Notes under the pieces: model-generated
The model's database searches: none
Told to the model about the DNA's origin: nothing
Seen by the model: only the letters and a program-made list of their open reading frames with translations
Made by a program: the position numbers and the translations under genes
NCBI RefSeq assembly: GCF_001650915.1
Contig: NZ_LXYO01000002.1
Span: 16,155-80,154, forward strand
Origin: Marinobacter sp. EhC06
GTDB taxonomy: Bacteria; Pseudomonadota; Gammaproteobacteria; Pseudomonadales; Oleiphilaceae
Direction of reading: 5' to 3'
Length of the DNA stretch: 64,000 nucleotides
Shown: positions 47,587 to 57,406 of the stretch, piece by piece
Numbering within the stretch: the stretch's first letter is position 1
Layout of the letters: every line of letters begins with the position of its first letter

Positions 47587-49164
47587 ATGGCCCAGAACAT
47601 TCACGACCACCGCATCCTGATTCTCGATTTCGGTTCCCAGTACACCCAGCTGATTGCCCGCCGTGTAAGGGAGATCGGCGTTTACTGTGAAATCAAGGCG
47701 TTCGATATCACCGATGACGAGCTCAATGACTTCAATCCCAAGGGGATTATTCTTGCAGGTGGTCCGGAGTCAGTAACTCAGCTGGGCGGTCCCCGGGCGC
47801 CGGAAGGGTTGTTTGACCGCGGCATTCCGATTCTCGGTATCTGTTACGGCATGCAAACCATGGCAGAGCAGCTTGGCGGCCGCGTTGCCAGTTCCGAGAA
47901 GCGAGAGTTTGGCTATGCTCAGGTGAAGGTTCGCGCCAAAGGGCCACTGCTGGCGGATATCACCGATCACCTGACGCCGGCTGGAGAGTCTCTTCTGGAC
48001 GTGTGGATGAGTCACGGTGACAAGGTGGTGGCGATGCCGGAAGGCTTCGAGCTGCTGGCCTCCACCGAGAGTGCTCCGATTTCCGCAATGCAGGATCTCA
48101 GCCGGAATTTGTACGGTGTTCAGTTCCACCCCGAGGTTACCCACACCCTTCAGGGTAAGCGGATTCTTGAGCATTTCATTCTGACCATCTGTAAATGCGA
48201 GGCTCTCTGGACACCGGCCAAAATTGTGGATGACGCGGTTCAGCAGATTCGTGAACAGGTCGGCACTGACAAGGTACTGCTTGGCCTGTCCGGCGGTGTT
48301 GATTCCTCGGTAACGGCTGCGCTGCTTCACCGCGCGATCGGTGACCAACTGACCTGTGTGTTCGTAGACAATGGCCTCCTGCGTCTTCACGAAGGCGACC
48401 AGGTGATGGATATGTTCGCCAGCAACATGGGCGTGAAAGTGATTCGGGTTGATGCCGAAGACCTGTTCCTGTCGAAACTCAAGGGCGTGAGTGATCCCGA
48501 GCAGAAGCGCAAGATTATTGGCAATACCTTTATCGACGTGTTTGATGACGAGGCGGCCAACATCAAGGACGTGAACTGGCTGGCCCAGGGCACGATCTAT
48601 CCCGACGTCATCGAGTCTGCCGCCTCCAAAACCGGCAAGGCCCATGTGATCAAGTCCCACCACAACGTAGGTGGCTTGCCGGAAACCATGAAAATGAAGC
48701 TGGTTGAACCGCTGCGGGAGCTGTTCAAAGATGAGGTCCGCCGGATCGGACTTGAGCTCGGCCTTCCGTACGACATGGTTTACCGCCACCCGTTCCCGGG
48801 GCCGGGCCTCGGCGTGCGTATTCTTGGCGAAGTGAAAAAGGAATACGCCGATATCCTGCGCAAGGCCGATGCCATATTCCTGGAAGAACTTCATCGCGCG
48901 GATTTCTACCACAAGACCAGCCAGGCCTTTGCGGTGTTTCTGCCGGTCAAGTCGGTAGGCGTGGTAGGAGATGCCCGCCGCTACGAATACGTAGTGGCCC
49001 TCCGGGCGGTAGAAACCATCGATTTCATGACCGCCCGCTGGGCGCATCTTCCCTATGATCTGCTTGAAACCGTGTCCAACCGGATCATCAACGAGATCAC
49101 CGGCGTTTCCCGGGTGACCTACGATGTTTCGTCCAAGCCACCGGCAACGATTGAGTGGGAATAA
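47587..49164 (+). CDS. guaA: GMP synthase (glutamine-hydrolysing)
   Basis: Aminates XMP to GMP. 525 residues as in E. coli. The class I glutamine amidotransferase domain has Cys86 in '[15 protein letters not shown]' and His/Glu in '[10 protein letters not shown]'. The ATP pyrophosphatase P-loop '[19 protein letters not shown]' is near residue 233. The dimerisation domain ends '[17 protein letters not shown]', diagnostic of GuaA. Confidence 0.98.
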   Translation: MAQNIHDHRILILDFGSQYTQLIARRVREIGVYCEIKAFDITDDELNDFNPKGIILAGGPESVTQLGGPRAPEGLFDRGIPILGICYGMQTMAEQLGGRVASSEKREFGYAQVKVRAKGPLLADITDHLTPAGESLLDVWMSHGDKVVAMPEGFELLASTESAPISAMQDLSRNLYGVQFHPEVTHTLQGKRILEHFILTICKCEALWTPAKIVDDAVQQIREQVGTDKVLLGLSGGVDSSVTAALLHRAIGDQLTCVFVDNGLLRLHEGDQVMDMFASNMGVKVIRVDAEDLFLSKLKGVSDPEQKRKIIGNTFIDVFDDEAANIKDVNWLAQGTIYPDVIESAASKTGKAHVIKSHHNVGGLPETMKMKLVEPLRELFKDEVRRIGLELGLPYDMVYRHPFPGPGLGVRILGEVKKEYADILRKADAIFLEELHRADFYHKTSQAFAVFLPVKSVGVVGDARRYEYVVALRAVETIDFMTARWAHLPYDLLETVSNRIINEITGVSRVTYDVSSKPPATIEWE

Positions 49165-49184
49165 TCAGCGGGTGATCGGGTCCG

Positions 49185-49688
49185 ATGTCTGAGGTGACAG
49201 CGGAAGACAAATACTGGATGACTCGAGCGCTGCAGCTGGCTGGTGAAGCCGCAGCCAAAGGCGAAGTGCCTGTTGGTGCTGTTGTGGTTCTGGACGGTAA
49301 AGAAGTCGGCGCTGGTTTTAACGCGCCGATTTCCGGTTGCGATCCCACGGCCCATGCGGAAATCCGGGCTTTGCGCGATGCCGCCGCCCGGGTGGGCAAT
49401 TATCGGCTGCCCGATGCCACGCTTTACGTTACTCTGGAGCCCTGTACCATGTGCGTGGGCGCTATCGTTCATGGCCGCATCAGTCGGCTTGTCTACGGTG
49501 CCAGTGAGCCCAAGGCCGGGGCAATAGAATCTGCACGCCGAACGCTTGAGGAGCCCCACCTTAACTGGGATGTGACGGCGGTTGGCGGTGTTCTCTCAGG
49601 CCAGTGCAGCCAGGTGATCAGTGAGTTTTTCAGCCGGCGCCGGGCAGAGATCCGGCGTTTGCGTAAACAGAATTCAGGGAAGGAGTAG
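49185..49688 (+). CDS. tadA: tRNA-specific adenosine deaminase TadA
   Basis: Deaminates A34 of tRNA-Arg(ACG) to inosine. 167 residues, E. coli 167. Zinc ligands and catalytic base: His57 and Glu59 in 'HAEIRAL', Cys87 and Cys90 in 'LEPCTMCVGAI'. It starts 20 nt after guaA and is followed 9 nt later by galE, so all may be in one transcript. Confidence 0.95.
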   Translation: MSEVTAEDKYWMTRALQLAGEAAAKGEVPVGAVVVLDGKEVGAGFNAPISGCDPTAHAEIRALRDAAARVGNYRLPDATLYVTLEPCTMCVGAIVHGRISRLVYGASEPKAGAIESARRTLEEPHLNWDVTAVGGVLSGQCSQVISEFFSRRRAEIRRLRKQNSGKE

Positions 49689-49697
49689 TTCTCGCCT

Positions 49698-50693
49698 ATG
49701 AAAGTCCTCGTTACCGGCGGAGCCGGGTATATTGGCAGTCATGTTGTTCGTCAGCTTGGCCAGGCTGGTCACGATATCGTGGTGTTCGATAACCTCTCTA
49801 CAGGCTACCGCTGGGCGGTGACCGCCGGCGAACTGGTGGTCGGCGATCTGGCTGATGAGGGGGCGGTCGAGGATCTGTTCTCCCGTCACCGGTTTGAAGC
49901 CGTTCTGCATTTTGCGGCCAACATTGTGGTGCCGGAATCCGTCGCCAATCCCCTGAAGTACTACAGCAACAACACCCGCAATACCCTGAACCTGCTGAAA
50001 GCGGTCGAAAAGCACCAAGTGCCTTACATGGTGTTTTCCTCCACCGCCGCCGTTTATGGTATGCCCGAGCAGACGGTGCTCACCGAGGATTTGCCGCTGG
50101 CTCCGATCAATCCCTACGGCGCGTCCAAGATGATGAGCGAGCGGATGATCATGGATCTGTCTGCGGCCTCAAGCCTCAACTATGTGATTCTCCGTTACTT
50201 CAATGTGGCAGGGGCCAATCCGGAAGGGCTGCTGGGCCAGGCTACGCCCGAAGCTACGCATCTGATCAAGGTGGCGTGCGAATGCGTGACCGGCCAGCGT
50301 GAGGGGATGAGTGTCTTCGGCACCGATTACGATACCCGGGATGGTACCTGCATTCGTGACTACATCCATGTGGAAGATCTCGCCAAGGCTCATGTAATGG
50401 CGCTGGACTACATGGCAGGCGGTGGTCATTCGAAGGTAATGAACTGCGGTTATGGTCGCGGCTTTACGGTCCGGGAAGTGATTGATGTGGTCAAGGCGCA
50501 ATCCGGCGTTGATTTTCCGGTCACCGAAACGGGCCGCCGCGCCGGCGACCCGGCGGCGCTGATGGCGGACAACACGCGTATTCGCCAGACCCTGGGCTGG
50601 CAGCCTGATTACGACAATCTGGAAACGATTGTGAGCACGGCTCTGGCGTGGGAAGCGATCTGGCAGAAGAAAAAAGCCGACAACGCCCAATAA
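49698..50693 (+). CDS. galE: UDP-glucose 4-epimerase
   Basis: Interconverts UDP-glucose and UDP-galactose for polysaccharide synthesis. Extended SDR: Rossmann motif 'VLVTGGAGYIGSHVVRQLGQ' at residue 3, catalytic 'SSTAAVYG' Ser/Thr and 'INPYGASKMMSE' YxxxK near 138-142, 'RYFNVAGAN' and the GalE-typical 'DYIHVEDLAKAHV'. 331 residues. It lies 30 nt upstream of ugd, a nucleotide-sugar pair. Confidence 0.93.
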   Translation: MKVLVTGGAGYIGSHVVRQLGQAGHDIVVFDNLSTGYRWAVTAGELVVGDLADEGAVEDLFSRHRFEAVLHFAANIVVPESVANPLKYYSNNTRNTLNLLKAVEKHQVPYMVFSSTAAVYGMPEQTVLTEDLPLAPINPYGASKMMSERMIMDLSAASSLNYVILRYFNVAGANPEGLLGQATPEATHLIKVACECVTGQREGMSVFGTDYDTRDGTCIRDYIHVEDLAKAHVMALDYMAGGGHSKVMNCGYGRGFTVREVIDVVKAQSGVDFPVTETGRRAGDPAALMADNTRIRQTLGWQPDYDNLETIVSTALAWEAIWQKKKADNAQ

Positions 50694-50723
50694 CTTTTCT
50701 GTATTTGTATCGGGATTTAAAGG

Positions 50724-52067
50724 ATGAAAATAACGATTTTTGGAACAGGCTATGTAGGCCTGGTCACCGGCGCATGCCTGGCGGATGTTGGCCACAATGT
50801 ACTGTGTATGGATGTTGACCAGGGCAAGATTGAAAAGCTCAAGAATGGCCAGATTCCCATCTATGAGCCGGGGCTCGAAAATATCGTTAAGCACACCGTT
50901 GAGGCGGGCCGCCTCTCCTTCACAACAGATACCGAAGAGGCCGTCCGTCACGGAACACTCCAGTTTATCGCAGTGGGCACGCCCCCGGACGAAGACGGTT
51001 CTGCCGACCTCCAGTATGTTACTGCCGTAGCCCGTTCCATTGGTGAACACATGGAGGACTACAAGGTGGTGGTCGACAAGTCCACGGTACCGGTGGGTAC
51101 CGGCGACAAGGTCCGGGCTGCGGTTCGCGCCCAGCTGGACCGTCGTGGTCTGGAGCTCGATTTTGATGTGGTGTCCAACCCGGAGTTTCTCAAGGAAGGC
51201 GCGGCCATCAACGATTTTATGAAGCCTGATCGTATTGTTGTCGGTACCGACAGCGAGCGGGCGGCGGAACTGCTGCGGGAGGTTTACTACCCGTTTAATC
51301 GCAACCATGACCGGATGATCTTTATGGATCTGCGGTCGGCGGAACTTACCAAGTATGCGGCCAACTCCATGCTGGCCACCAAAATCAGCTTCATGAACGA
51401 GATTGCGAACCTGGCAGAGCGGCTGGGAGCCGATATTGAAGCCGTGCGCCGGGGCATTGGTTCCGACCCGCGGATTGGCTATCACTTCATCTATCCGGGT
51501 TGTGGTTACGGCGGTTCCTGTTTCCCGAAGGATGTCCAGGCATTGGCCCGAACCGCCAGCGACTGCGGCTATGAAGCACGCTTGCTGAACGCAGTTGAAT
51601 CGGTGAACTATGCCCAGAAACACGTGCTGTTCGACAAGATCAGCCATTACTTTGGCGGCGATCTGAATGGCAAGGTCGTCGCGCTCTGGGGACTGGCATT
51701 CAAGCCAAATACAGATGATATGCGCGAAGCCTCTTCCCGCACTCTGATGGAAGATCTCTGGAAAGCCGGTGCCAAGGTGCAGGCTTTTGACCCGGAGGCC
51801 ATGGAAGAAACCCAGCGTATTTATGGTGATCAGGATGGCCTGACCCTGTGTGGTACCAAAGAGCAGGCTCTCAAGGGTGCAGATGTGCTGGCGATCTGTA
51901 CCGAGTGGAAGGAGTTTCGTTCGCCGGACTTTGAATCCATTGCAGCGACCATTCGCGAGCAAGTGGTCTTTGACGGCCGCAACCTCTACGAGCCGGAAAT
52001 GCTCGAGCGCTACGGCCTCATTTACTACGCCATTGGCCGTGGCCGTACGCGGTTCCACTCGGAGTAA
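50724..52067 (+). CDS. ugd: UDP-glucose 6-dehydrogenase
   Basis: Two-step oxidation of UDP-glucose to UDP-glucuronate. N-terminal NAD motif '[20 protein letters not shown]'; catalytic Cys266 in '[13 protein letters not shown]'; Lys in '[19 protein letters not shown]'; C-terminal UDP-binding '[17 protein letters not shown]'. 447 residues, the long Pseudomonas type. Supplies glucuronate for exopolysaccharide or lipid A modification. Confidence 0.95.
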   Translation: MKITIFGTGYVGLVTGACLADVGHNVLCMDVDQGKIEKLKNGQIPIYEPGLENIVKHTVEAGRLSFTTDTEEAVRHGTLQFIAVGTPPDEDGSADLQYVTAVARSIGEHMEDYKVVVDKSTVPVGTGDKVRAAVRAQLDRRGLELDFDVVSNPEFLKEGAAINDFMKPDRIVVGTDSERAAELLREVYYPFNRNHDRMIFMDLRSAELTKYAANSMLATKISFMNEIANLAERLGADIEAVRRGIGSDPRIGYHFIYPGCGYGGSCFPKDVQALARTASDCGYEARLLNAVESVNYAQKHVLFDKISHYFGGDLNGKVVALWGLAFKPNTDDMREASSRTLMEDLWKAGAKVQAFDPEAMEETQRIYGDQDGLTLCGTKEQALKGADVLAICTEWKEFRSPDFESIAATIREQVVFDGRNLYEPEMLERYGLIYYAIGRGRTRFHSE

Positions 52068-52090
52068 ATGCAGATAATGGGGAGGGAATC

Positions 52091-52525
52091 ATGAGTGAGC
52101 CGGTGGTTTTCCGGTTACATGAGCGACTGGAGGCCGACACGATGGGCCTTGGAAGCACCTCGCTGTGTGAAATCCGACTGATGAACGACAGTACCTGGCC
52201 TTGGGTGCTCCTGGTGCCGGCGGTTGCCGGGATCCGGGAGATTTACCAGTTGTCGGCGGATCAGCAGCACCAGCTGGTCCGCGAGTCCTCGGCCCTCAGT
52301 GAAGCCATGATGGACGTTTTCGGCGGCGACAAGATGAATGTCGCCGCCCTTGGCAACATGGTGCCCCAGCTTCATCTTCATCACATCGTGCGGTTCGAGG
52401 GCGATCCGGCCTGGCCGGGCCCGATATGGGGCAAGCGGGCGCCGGTACCGTATTCCGATGAGGAATTGGAGCAGGTTCGGCAACGACTGGCGCCAGTGCT
52501 GGCGGAACTGAAAGCGGGCGTTTAA
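52091..52525 (+). CDS. HIT-domain protein
   Basis: 144 residues of the histidine-triad superfamily, which hydrolyse or transfer nucleotides. The signature near residues 94-99 reads 'PQLHLHHIVR': the first His of the usual HxHxHxx is Gln, while the catalytic middle positions remain. 'DPAWPGPIWG' and 'LMNDSTWPWVLLVP' are typical of this proteobacterial subgroup. Substrate unknown. It follows ugd by 23 nt and converges with fabR. Confidence 0.85.
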   Translation: MSEPVVFRLHERLEADTMGLGSTSLCEIRLMNDSTWPWVLLVPAVAGIREIYQLSADQQHQLVRESSALSEAMMDVFGGDKMNVAALGNMVPQLHLHHIVRFEGDPAWPGPIWGKRAPVPYSDEELEQVRQRLAPVLAELKAGV

Positions 52526-52537
52526 TCCCAGTGCAGG

Positions 52538-53155
52538 CTACTGGCGCTTTGCCAGAGTCTGCGAGCCCACCAGAATCATCCGGAGCTCGGTTTTCAGCTT
52601 GGCCTTGAGTTCTTCACGTTCTGCCGGCGTTGCATCAAGCGCTTCGGCCCCCTGATTGAAGACCAGCGTCACCATTGATTCGGCCACCAGTCTTGCTTCG
52701 GAAAGCGGTCTGTTCTGTTCATCGGCGATCCGCCGAAGATCATCTGCCAGCTCGGTGACAAAATGATCAATCTCGGCCTTTACCGCTGTCCGGAACGGCT
52801 TGGATACCCCGGTTCTTTCCCGCAGCATCAGTCGGAACAGATTCGCGTTGTTGCCCAGGTACTCCATGAAGGTTTCCACAGAAGTGGAAATGGCGCTGCC
52901 ACCGTCCCGGGCAATCCGCTTGCGGGCCTGACGCATCAGTTGCCTCAGCGCCACGCCGCCTTCGTCCACCAGAGCCAGCCCCAGCTCATCAAGCTCCGCA
53001 AAGTGCCGGTAGAAAGACGTGGGGGCGATTCCCGCTTCCCGGGCAACTTCCCTTAAACTCAGGCTGCCAAAGCCCCGGTCGGCACTCAGTTGCGAGAGCG
53101 CCGCATCCATCAGTGCCCGCCGGGTTTTCAGTTTCTGCTCCGCTCTGGTTGCCAA
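52538..53155 (-). CDS. fabR: Unsaturated fatty acid synthesis repressor FabR
   Basis: TetR-family repressor that in E. coli controls fabA/fabB in response to the saturated/unsaturated acyl ratio. 205 residues with a near-identical HTH to E. coli FabR: '[20 protein letters not shown]' at about 33-52, plus '[14 protein letters not shown]' and '[14 protein letters not shown]'. Pseudomonas DesT is a related alternative, but no desaturase gene is adjacent. Divergent from aspS across 335 nt. Confidence 0.9.
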   Translation of the reverse strand: MATRAEQKLKTRRALMDAALSQLSADRGFGSLSLREVAREAGIAPTSFYRHFAELDELGLALVDEGGVALRQLMRQARKRIARDGGSAISTSVETFMEYLGNNANLFRLMLRERTGVSKPFRTAVKAEIDHFVTELADDLRRIADEQNRPLSEARLVAESMVTLVFNQGAEALDATPAEREELKAKLKTELRMILVGSQTLAKRQ

Positions 53156-53272
53156 GATGAGACTCCATCCCTCTGCCGTTAAAAATCAGCATTCTAGTCC
53201 TCTAATACCCCACAGTCATCCTGCCTTCCAATTTACGCCTCAGGGGCGCCTGATTTTCGGGCCAATAGTGTT

Positions 53273-53278
53273 TATAAT
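53273..53278 (+). promoter_or_regulatory. Candidate -10 element of the aspS promoter
   Basis: Exact TATAAT in an AT-rich stretch. The matching -35 is poor (CTGATT, 17 nt upstream). If used, transcription begins near 53285 and copy B lies wholly in the aspS leader of about 205 nt. Confidence 0.5.
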
Positions 53279-53330
53279 GGGCGGCTTTTCCGCTATGGTC
53301 GCAGCATTTTCAGCGGGCACGAACAAAGTA

Positions 53331-53441
53331 GCGCCGGGTGTGGTGGCTCTCTCCGAAACCTTGCGGAGCCAGGGATGGCGGAGCAGAGCGTACATGGATG
53401 TATCCACAGCGTGTTTCGGATAGAGCCACCACATCCGGCGC
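53331..53441 (+). repeat. Dispersed long-hairpin element, copy B (sense strand plus)
   Basis: A 29-bp inverted repeat (53331-53359 with 53413-53441; one G-T wobble, one mismatch) closes a 53-nt loop, the same length as in copy A. The loop has GCGGAGC direct repeats around CAGGGATG, and mini-hairpins GCCAGGGATGGC (53368-53379) and TACATGGATGTA (53391-53402). Only the inner AAAC/GTTT of the stem is shared with copy A. It lies in the probable aspS leader, in sense orientation. Confidence 0.85.
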
Positions 53442-53490
53442 GGCACTTCGAGCAACAAATTTGAACACATTAAACGTAACGGGAACCGGT

Positions 53491-55299
53491 ATGCGCAGTC
53501 ACTATTGCGGTGGGATTAACGAATCCCACATCGATCAGGAAGTCACACTTTGCGGATGGGTCCACCGCCGCCGTGACCACGGTGGGGTTATCTTCCTGGA
53601 TCTGCGGGATCGGGATGGTATGTCTCAGGTGGTTGTTGATCCTGATACCCCTGAGAGCTTTGCGCTTGCGGAAAAAGTCCGCAGCGAGTTCGTGATCAAG
53701 GTAACCGGCCGGGTGCGTCGTCGTCCTGCCGGCACCGAGAACAACAACATGCCGACCGGGCAGGTTGAGCTTCTGGGTAAAGAACTGAGCATCCTGAACG
53801 CCGCCGCAACGCCGCCGTTCCCGCTGGATGAGCATGTCGATGTGGGCGAGGACGTGCGCCTGCGCTACCGGTTTGTGGACCTGCGTCGTCCGGAGATGAT
53901 CAACCGCCTGCGTTTCCGTTCCCGGGTAACCAGTTATATCCGTAACTACCTCGACAGCAACGGCTTCATGGATGTGGAAACTCCTATCCTGACCCGTGCC
54001 ACGCCGGAAGGCGCGCGGGATTACCTGGTGCCGAGCCGTACCCATGAAGGCTCCTTCTTCGCGCTTCCGCAGTCTCCCCAGCTGTTCAAGCAGTTGCTGA
54101 TGGTGTCTGGTGTTGATCGTTACTACCAGATCGCCAAGTGTTTCCGGGATGAAGACCTGCGTGCAGATCGTCAGCCGGAGTTCACTCAGGTAGACATCGA
54201 GGCCTCTTTCATTGATGAAGAGACCCTGATGAAGCTAAACGAGGACATGATCCGGGCGCTGTTCAAGGATGTGCTGGAGGTTGAACTGCCGTCCTTCCCG
54301 CAAATGCCGTATGCCGAGGCAATGCAACGTTACGGCAGCGATAAGCCGGATCTGCGTATCCCGCTGGAGCTGCTGGATGTGAACGATCTGGTTGAAGGGG
54401 TAGACTTCAAGGTCTTCGCCGGTCCCGCCAAGGATCCAAAGGGTCGTGTGGCGGCTTTGCGTGTGCCGAAGGGTGGTGAGCTGACCCGGAAGCAGATTGA
54501 TGACTACACCAAGTTCGTCGGTATATACGGCGCCAAGGGTCTTGCCTATATCAAGGTCAATGATCTGTCCAAGGGCGTTGAAGGTCTGCAGTCCCCGATC
54601 ATCAAGTTCCTGGGCGATGACATTGCTCTGGCCATCATGGAGCGCGTAGGTGCCGAAGACGGCGACATCGTGTTCTTCGGTGCGGACAAGACCAACGTGG
54701 TCAACGAGGCCCTGGGCGCACTGCGGATCAAGATCGGTCACGATCTGGACATGCTGACCTCCGAGTGGGCACCGCTCTGGGTTGTGGATTTCCCGATGTT
54801 CGAAGAAACCCCGGACGGCGGCCTGACCGCGATTCACCACCCGTTCACTGCGCCTTCCTGCAGCCCGGAAGACCTGGCCGCAGACCCCGCCAATGCGCTG
54901 TCCCGCGCCTATGATATGGTGCTGAACGGTACCGAGCTGGGTGGCGGTTCTATCCGTATTCACGATGAGAAAATGCAGGAAGCGGTGTTCCGCATCCTGG
55001 GTATCGGCGAGGAAGAAGCCCGAGCCAAGTTCGGCTTCCTGCTGGATGCCCTGAAGTTCGGTTGCCCGCCCCATGGTGGCCTGGCGTTCGGCCTGGACCG
55101 TCTGGTCATGTTGATGACTGGTGCGACGTCTATCCGTGACGTCATCGCGTTCCCGAAAACCCAGAGTGCCACCTGTCTGATGACCCAGGCGCCGGGCGAA
55201 GTGGATGAGAAGCAGCTGCGTGAGTTGCATATCCGTCTGCGAAAGCCGTCAAAGCCGGTTGAAGGCAACAAGGCGGAAGCCGGAGAGGGCAACGAGTAA
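53491..55299 (+). CDS. aspS: Aspartyl-tRNA synthetase
   Basis: Class IIb synthetase. I use the ATG at 53491 ('[20 protein letters not shown]'), the family start; 602 residues (E. coli 590). N-terminal OB anticodon domain '[20 protein letters not shown]'; motif 2 '[20 protein letters not shown]'; a bacterial GAD insertion at about 290-420; motif 3 '[20 protein letters not shown]'. The C terminus has a 15-residue Lys/Glu tail. yebC follows after 25 nt. Whether it is discriminating cannot be told from sequence alone. Confidence 0.97.
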   Translation: MRSHYCGGINESHIDQEVTLCGWVHRRRDHGGVIFLDLRDRDGMSQVVVDPDTPESFALAEKVRSEFVIKVTGRVRRRPAGTENNNMPTGQVELLGKELSILNAAATPPFPLDEHVDVGEDVRLRYRFVDLRRPEMINRLRFRSRVTSYIRNYLDSNGFMDVETPILTRATPEGARDYLVPSRTHEGSFFALPQSPQLFKQLLMVSGVDRYYQIAKCFRDEDLRADRQPEFTQVDIEASFIDEETLMKLNEDMIRALFKDVLEVELPSFPQMPYAEAMQRYGSDKPDLRIPLELLDVNDLVEGVDFKVFAGPAKDPKGRVAALRVPKGGELTRKQIDDYTKFVGIYGAKGLAYIKVNDLSKGVEGLQSPIIKFLGDDIALAIMERVGAEDGDIVFFGADKTNVVNEALGALRIKIGHDLDMLTSEWAPLWVVDFPMFEETPDGGLTAIHHPFTAPSCSPEDLAADPANALSRAYDMVLNGTELGGGSIRIHDEKMQEAVFRILGIGEEEARAKFGFLLDALKFGCPPHGGLAFGLDRLVMLMTGATSIRDVIAFPKTQSATCLMTQAPGEVDEKQLRELHIRLRKPSKPVEGNKAEAGEGNE

Positions 55300-55324
55300 G
55301 TCAGTGATTTAAGGGAGGAGCTGT

Positions 55325-56068
55325 ATGGCGGGTCACAGTAAGTGGGCCAACATCAAGCACCGCAAGGCGGCACAGGATGCCAAGCGGGGCAAGATCTTCA
55401 CCAAAATCATTCGTGAGCTGACCGTAGCCGCACGCCAGGGCGGGGGGAATCCAGACGATAACCCCCGTCTGCGCGCGGTTATCGACAAGGCGCTCACCGC
55501 GAATATGAAAAAAGACACCATCGAGCGCGCGGTAGAACGTGGCGCCGGTGGTGGCGATGACGACAACTACGAGGAGTTGACCTACGAGGGCTATGGTCCC
55601 GGTGGCGTGGCAATCTTCGTGGAAGTCATGACCGATAACAAGAACCGGTCCGTTGCCGAGATCCGTCACGCATTCAACAAGATGGGCGGTAATCTCGGCA
55701 CTGACGGTTCGGTGGCCTACCTGTTCAGCAAACAGGGCATCATCAGCTACGGTCCGGAGTGGGAAGAGGACAGGCTGGTGGAAGCCGTGCTCAGCGCTGG
55801 CGCCGAGGACCTTGCGGCCCAGGACGACGGCTCCTGGGAAATCGTGACCACGCCCGAGCAGTTTCTGGACGTCAAGGAATCGCTGGTCAATGCCGGTCTG
55901 GTGCCGGACAATGCCGAAGTAACCATGGTTCCGTCCACGCGAGTGGAGCTCGATCGGGACGGCGCAGAAACCATCCTGAAGCTTATTGATATGCTCGAAG
56001 ATCTGGACGATGTTCAGAATGTCTACCACAACGCGGATATCTCCGGCGAAATCATGGAATCGCTTTGA
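55325..56068 (+). CDS. yebC: YebC/PmpR-family regulator
   Basis: 247 residues, full match to the YebC family: '[20 protein letters not shown]' and '[20 protein letters not shown]'. Members bind DNA (PmpR in Pseudomonas) and, as shown for some, act on ribosomes stalled at proline stretches. GGGAGGAG precedes the ATG. Lies between aspS and ruvC, the usual position. Confidence 0.95.
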   Translation: MAGHSKWANIKHRKAAQDAKRGKIFTKIIRELTVAARQGGGNPDDNPRLRAVIDKALTANMKKDTIERAVERGAGGGDDDNYEELTYEGYGPGGVAIFVEVMTDNKNRSVAEIRHAFNKMGGNLGTDGSVAYLFSKQGIISYGPEWEEDRLVEAVLSAGAEDLAAQDDGSWEIVTTPEQFLDVKESLVNAGLVPDNAEVTMVPSTRVELDRDGAETILKLIDMLEDLDDVQNVYHNADISGEIMESL

Positions 56069-56086
56069 CCAGTCAGGGGCATTGAT

Positions 56087-56614
56087 GTGGCGATAATTCT
56101 GGGCGTTGATCCGGGATCACGAATAACCGGTTACGGCGTCATTCGCGCCGATGGTCGACACATCGAGTATATCGACAGTGGCTGTATCCGGGTGGGCGAG
56201 AAGCCCATGGCGGAGCGCCTCCAGACCATCTTCCAGAGCCTTGCCACCCTGATCGGAGAATATCGGCCGGAAGAATTTGCCATTGAGCAGGTGTTTATGG
56301 CCCGCAATCCCGATTCCGCTCTGAAACTCGGTCAGGCCCGCGGCGCGGCCATCGTCAGTGCCGCCAACAGTGGTTTGGCGGTTCATGAATACTCTGCCAG
56401 GCAGGTAAAACAGGCAGTGGTTGGCAAGGGTGGCGCTGACAAGTCCCAGGTGCAGCACATGGTTCAGGTGTTGCTCTCGCTCTCACGCAAACCCCAGGCG
56501 GATGCGGCCGATGCGCTCGCCATTGCCATGTGCCACGCCCACATGAGCCAGAGTATTCTGCGGGTGGCCAGTGGCGCCGGAAAGGTCCGAAGCGGTCGCG
56601 TGCGACAACAATAA
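56087..56614 (+). CDS. ruvC: Holliday junction resolvase RuvC
   Basis: Homodimeric endonuclease cutting Holliday junctions. GTG start at 56087, '[18 protein letters not shown]'. Catalytic acidic residues: Asp7 ('GVDPG'), Glu66 region ('[20 protein letters not shown]'), and the Asp pair in '[16 protein letters not shown]'. 175 residues. The operon ruvC-ruvA-ruvB follows yebC. Confidence 0.96.
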   Translation: MAIILGVDPGSRITGYGVIRADGRHIEYIDSGCIRVGEKPMAERLQTIFQSLATLIGEYRPEEFAIEQVFMARNPDSALKLGQARGAAIVSAANSGLAVHEYSARQVKQAVVGKGGADKSQVQHMVQVLLSLSRKPQADAADALAIAMCHAHMSQSILRVASGAGKVRSGRVRQQ

Positions 56615-56644
56615 ACCGCTCCCAGGAGCGACAGGAGATTCAAC

Positions 56645-57274
56645 TTGATTGGTCGTATCCGAGGTATTCTGGTTGAAAAGGCTCCGGGCCAGGCGCTGGT
56701 TGAGTGCGCCGGCCTGGGTTACGAAGTCGACATTCCCTACACCACCTTCTTTCACCTGCCGGAAACCGGCGATGAAGTCACCCTGCACACCCATTTTGCC
56801 GTCCGTGAAGACGCCCAGAGCCTTTATGGCTTTGCCTCCAGCCTGGACCGGGACCTGTTCCGCCTGCTGATCAAAGTCAACGGTGTTGGCCCGAAACTGG
56901 CGGTCGGCATTCTTTCCGGTCTGGACGCCCAACAGTTCATTCGCTGCGTTGAGAACCGTGACTCCGCCTCACTGGTCAAACTCCCCGGTGTTGGCAAGAA
57001 AACCGCAGAACGCCTTCTTATTGAAATGGCGGACCGGATAGTGCAACTTGAAGGGCAATTTGTGCCAACGTCGCCAGAGACGACAGGAGTTGTGCAGCCG
57101 GGCGGACAAGGTCCCGCTGGCGGGCCGGCGGCCACCGAGGAAGCGGAAGCCGCACTTATTGCACTGGGTTACAAGCCCCAGGAGGCCGCCAAGGCCATCA
57201 GCAAAGTGGCCGAGGAGGGTATGACCAGCGAAACCCTCATCCGTCTGGCCCTGCGAAACATGATACCGGCCTGA
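56645..57274 (+). CDS. ruvA: Holliday junction DNA helicase subunit RuvA
   Basis: Tetrameric junction-binding protein. The start is a TTG with AGGAGA upstream; 'MIGRIRGILVEKAPGQALVE' matches the family N terminus. OB fold (1-62), two HhH motifs ('LIKVNGVGPKLAVGILSGLD' and 'LVKLPGVGKKTAERLLIEMA'), acidic-pin region, a Gly/Pro linker and the C-terminal domain III that contacts RuvB. 209 residues. Confidence 0.96.
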   Translation: MIGRIRGILVEKAPGQALVECAGLGYEVDIPYTTFFHLPETGDEVTLHTHFAVREDAQSLYGFASSLDRDLFRLLIKVNGVGPKLAVGILSGLDAQQFIRCVENRDSASLVKLPGVGKKTAERLLIEMADRIVQLEGQFVPTSPETTGVVQPGGQGPAGGPAATEEAEAALIALGYKPQEAAKAISKVAEEGMTSETLIRLALRNMIPA

Positions 57275-57406
57275 GCGTGAAAACCTGTCGTGAACCTGTA
57301 GAGAGCGTAACGTGACACCTGCAAACCCCTTTGTACAATTGGGGCTGCGCTGGAATAGCGGGCAAACGTGAGGCACGATGTTGATTCCCACACTATGGGT
57401 GATGCC

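Larger units (their letters stand above)
53156..53490. other. 335-nt divergent intergenic region between fabR and aspS
   Basis: Contains a perfect -10 hexamer for aspS (53273-53278), about 50 nt of leader, the long-hairpin element copy B (53331-53441) and a further 49 nt before the aspS start. The aspS frame is open back to 53338, but that stretch is hairpin DNA and is not considered coding. Confidence 0.7.

Noticed and set aside
50169..52058. A 629-codon open frame antisense to galE and ugd
   Set aside because: It is a mirror of strongly conserved genes on the other strand in GC-rich DNA, has no recognisable domain, and its composition (His/Gln/Val-rich) is typical of antisense frames.
53331..53441. 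Integron attC site
   Set aside because: The arms do not carry the attC R and L core boxes in the right positions, there are no gene cassettes or integrase nearby, and the genes are housekeeping.
53338..53490. N-terminal extension of AspRS by 51 residues
   Set aside because: The extension is translated hairpin element DNA; the conserved AspRS N terminus begins at 53491.
53280..53490. T-box riboswitch before aspS
   Set aside because: No T-box sequence, specifier loop or antiterminator is visible; T-boxes are also essentially absent from gammaproteobacteria.
57275..57406. LexA operator before ruvB
   Set aside because: CTGT occurs twice in CTGTCGTGAACCTGTAG but without the CTG-N10-CAG symmetry.
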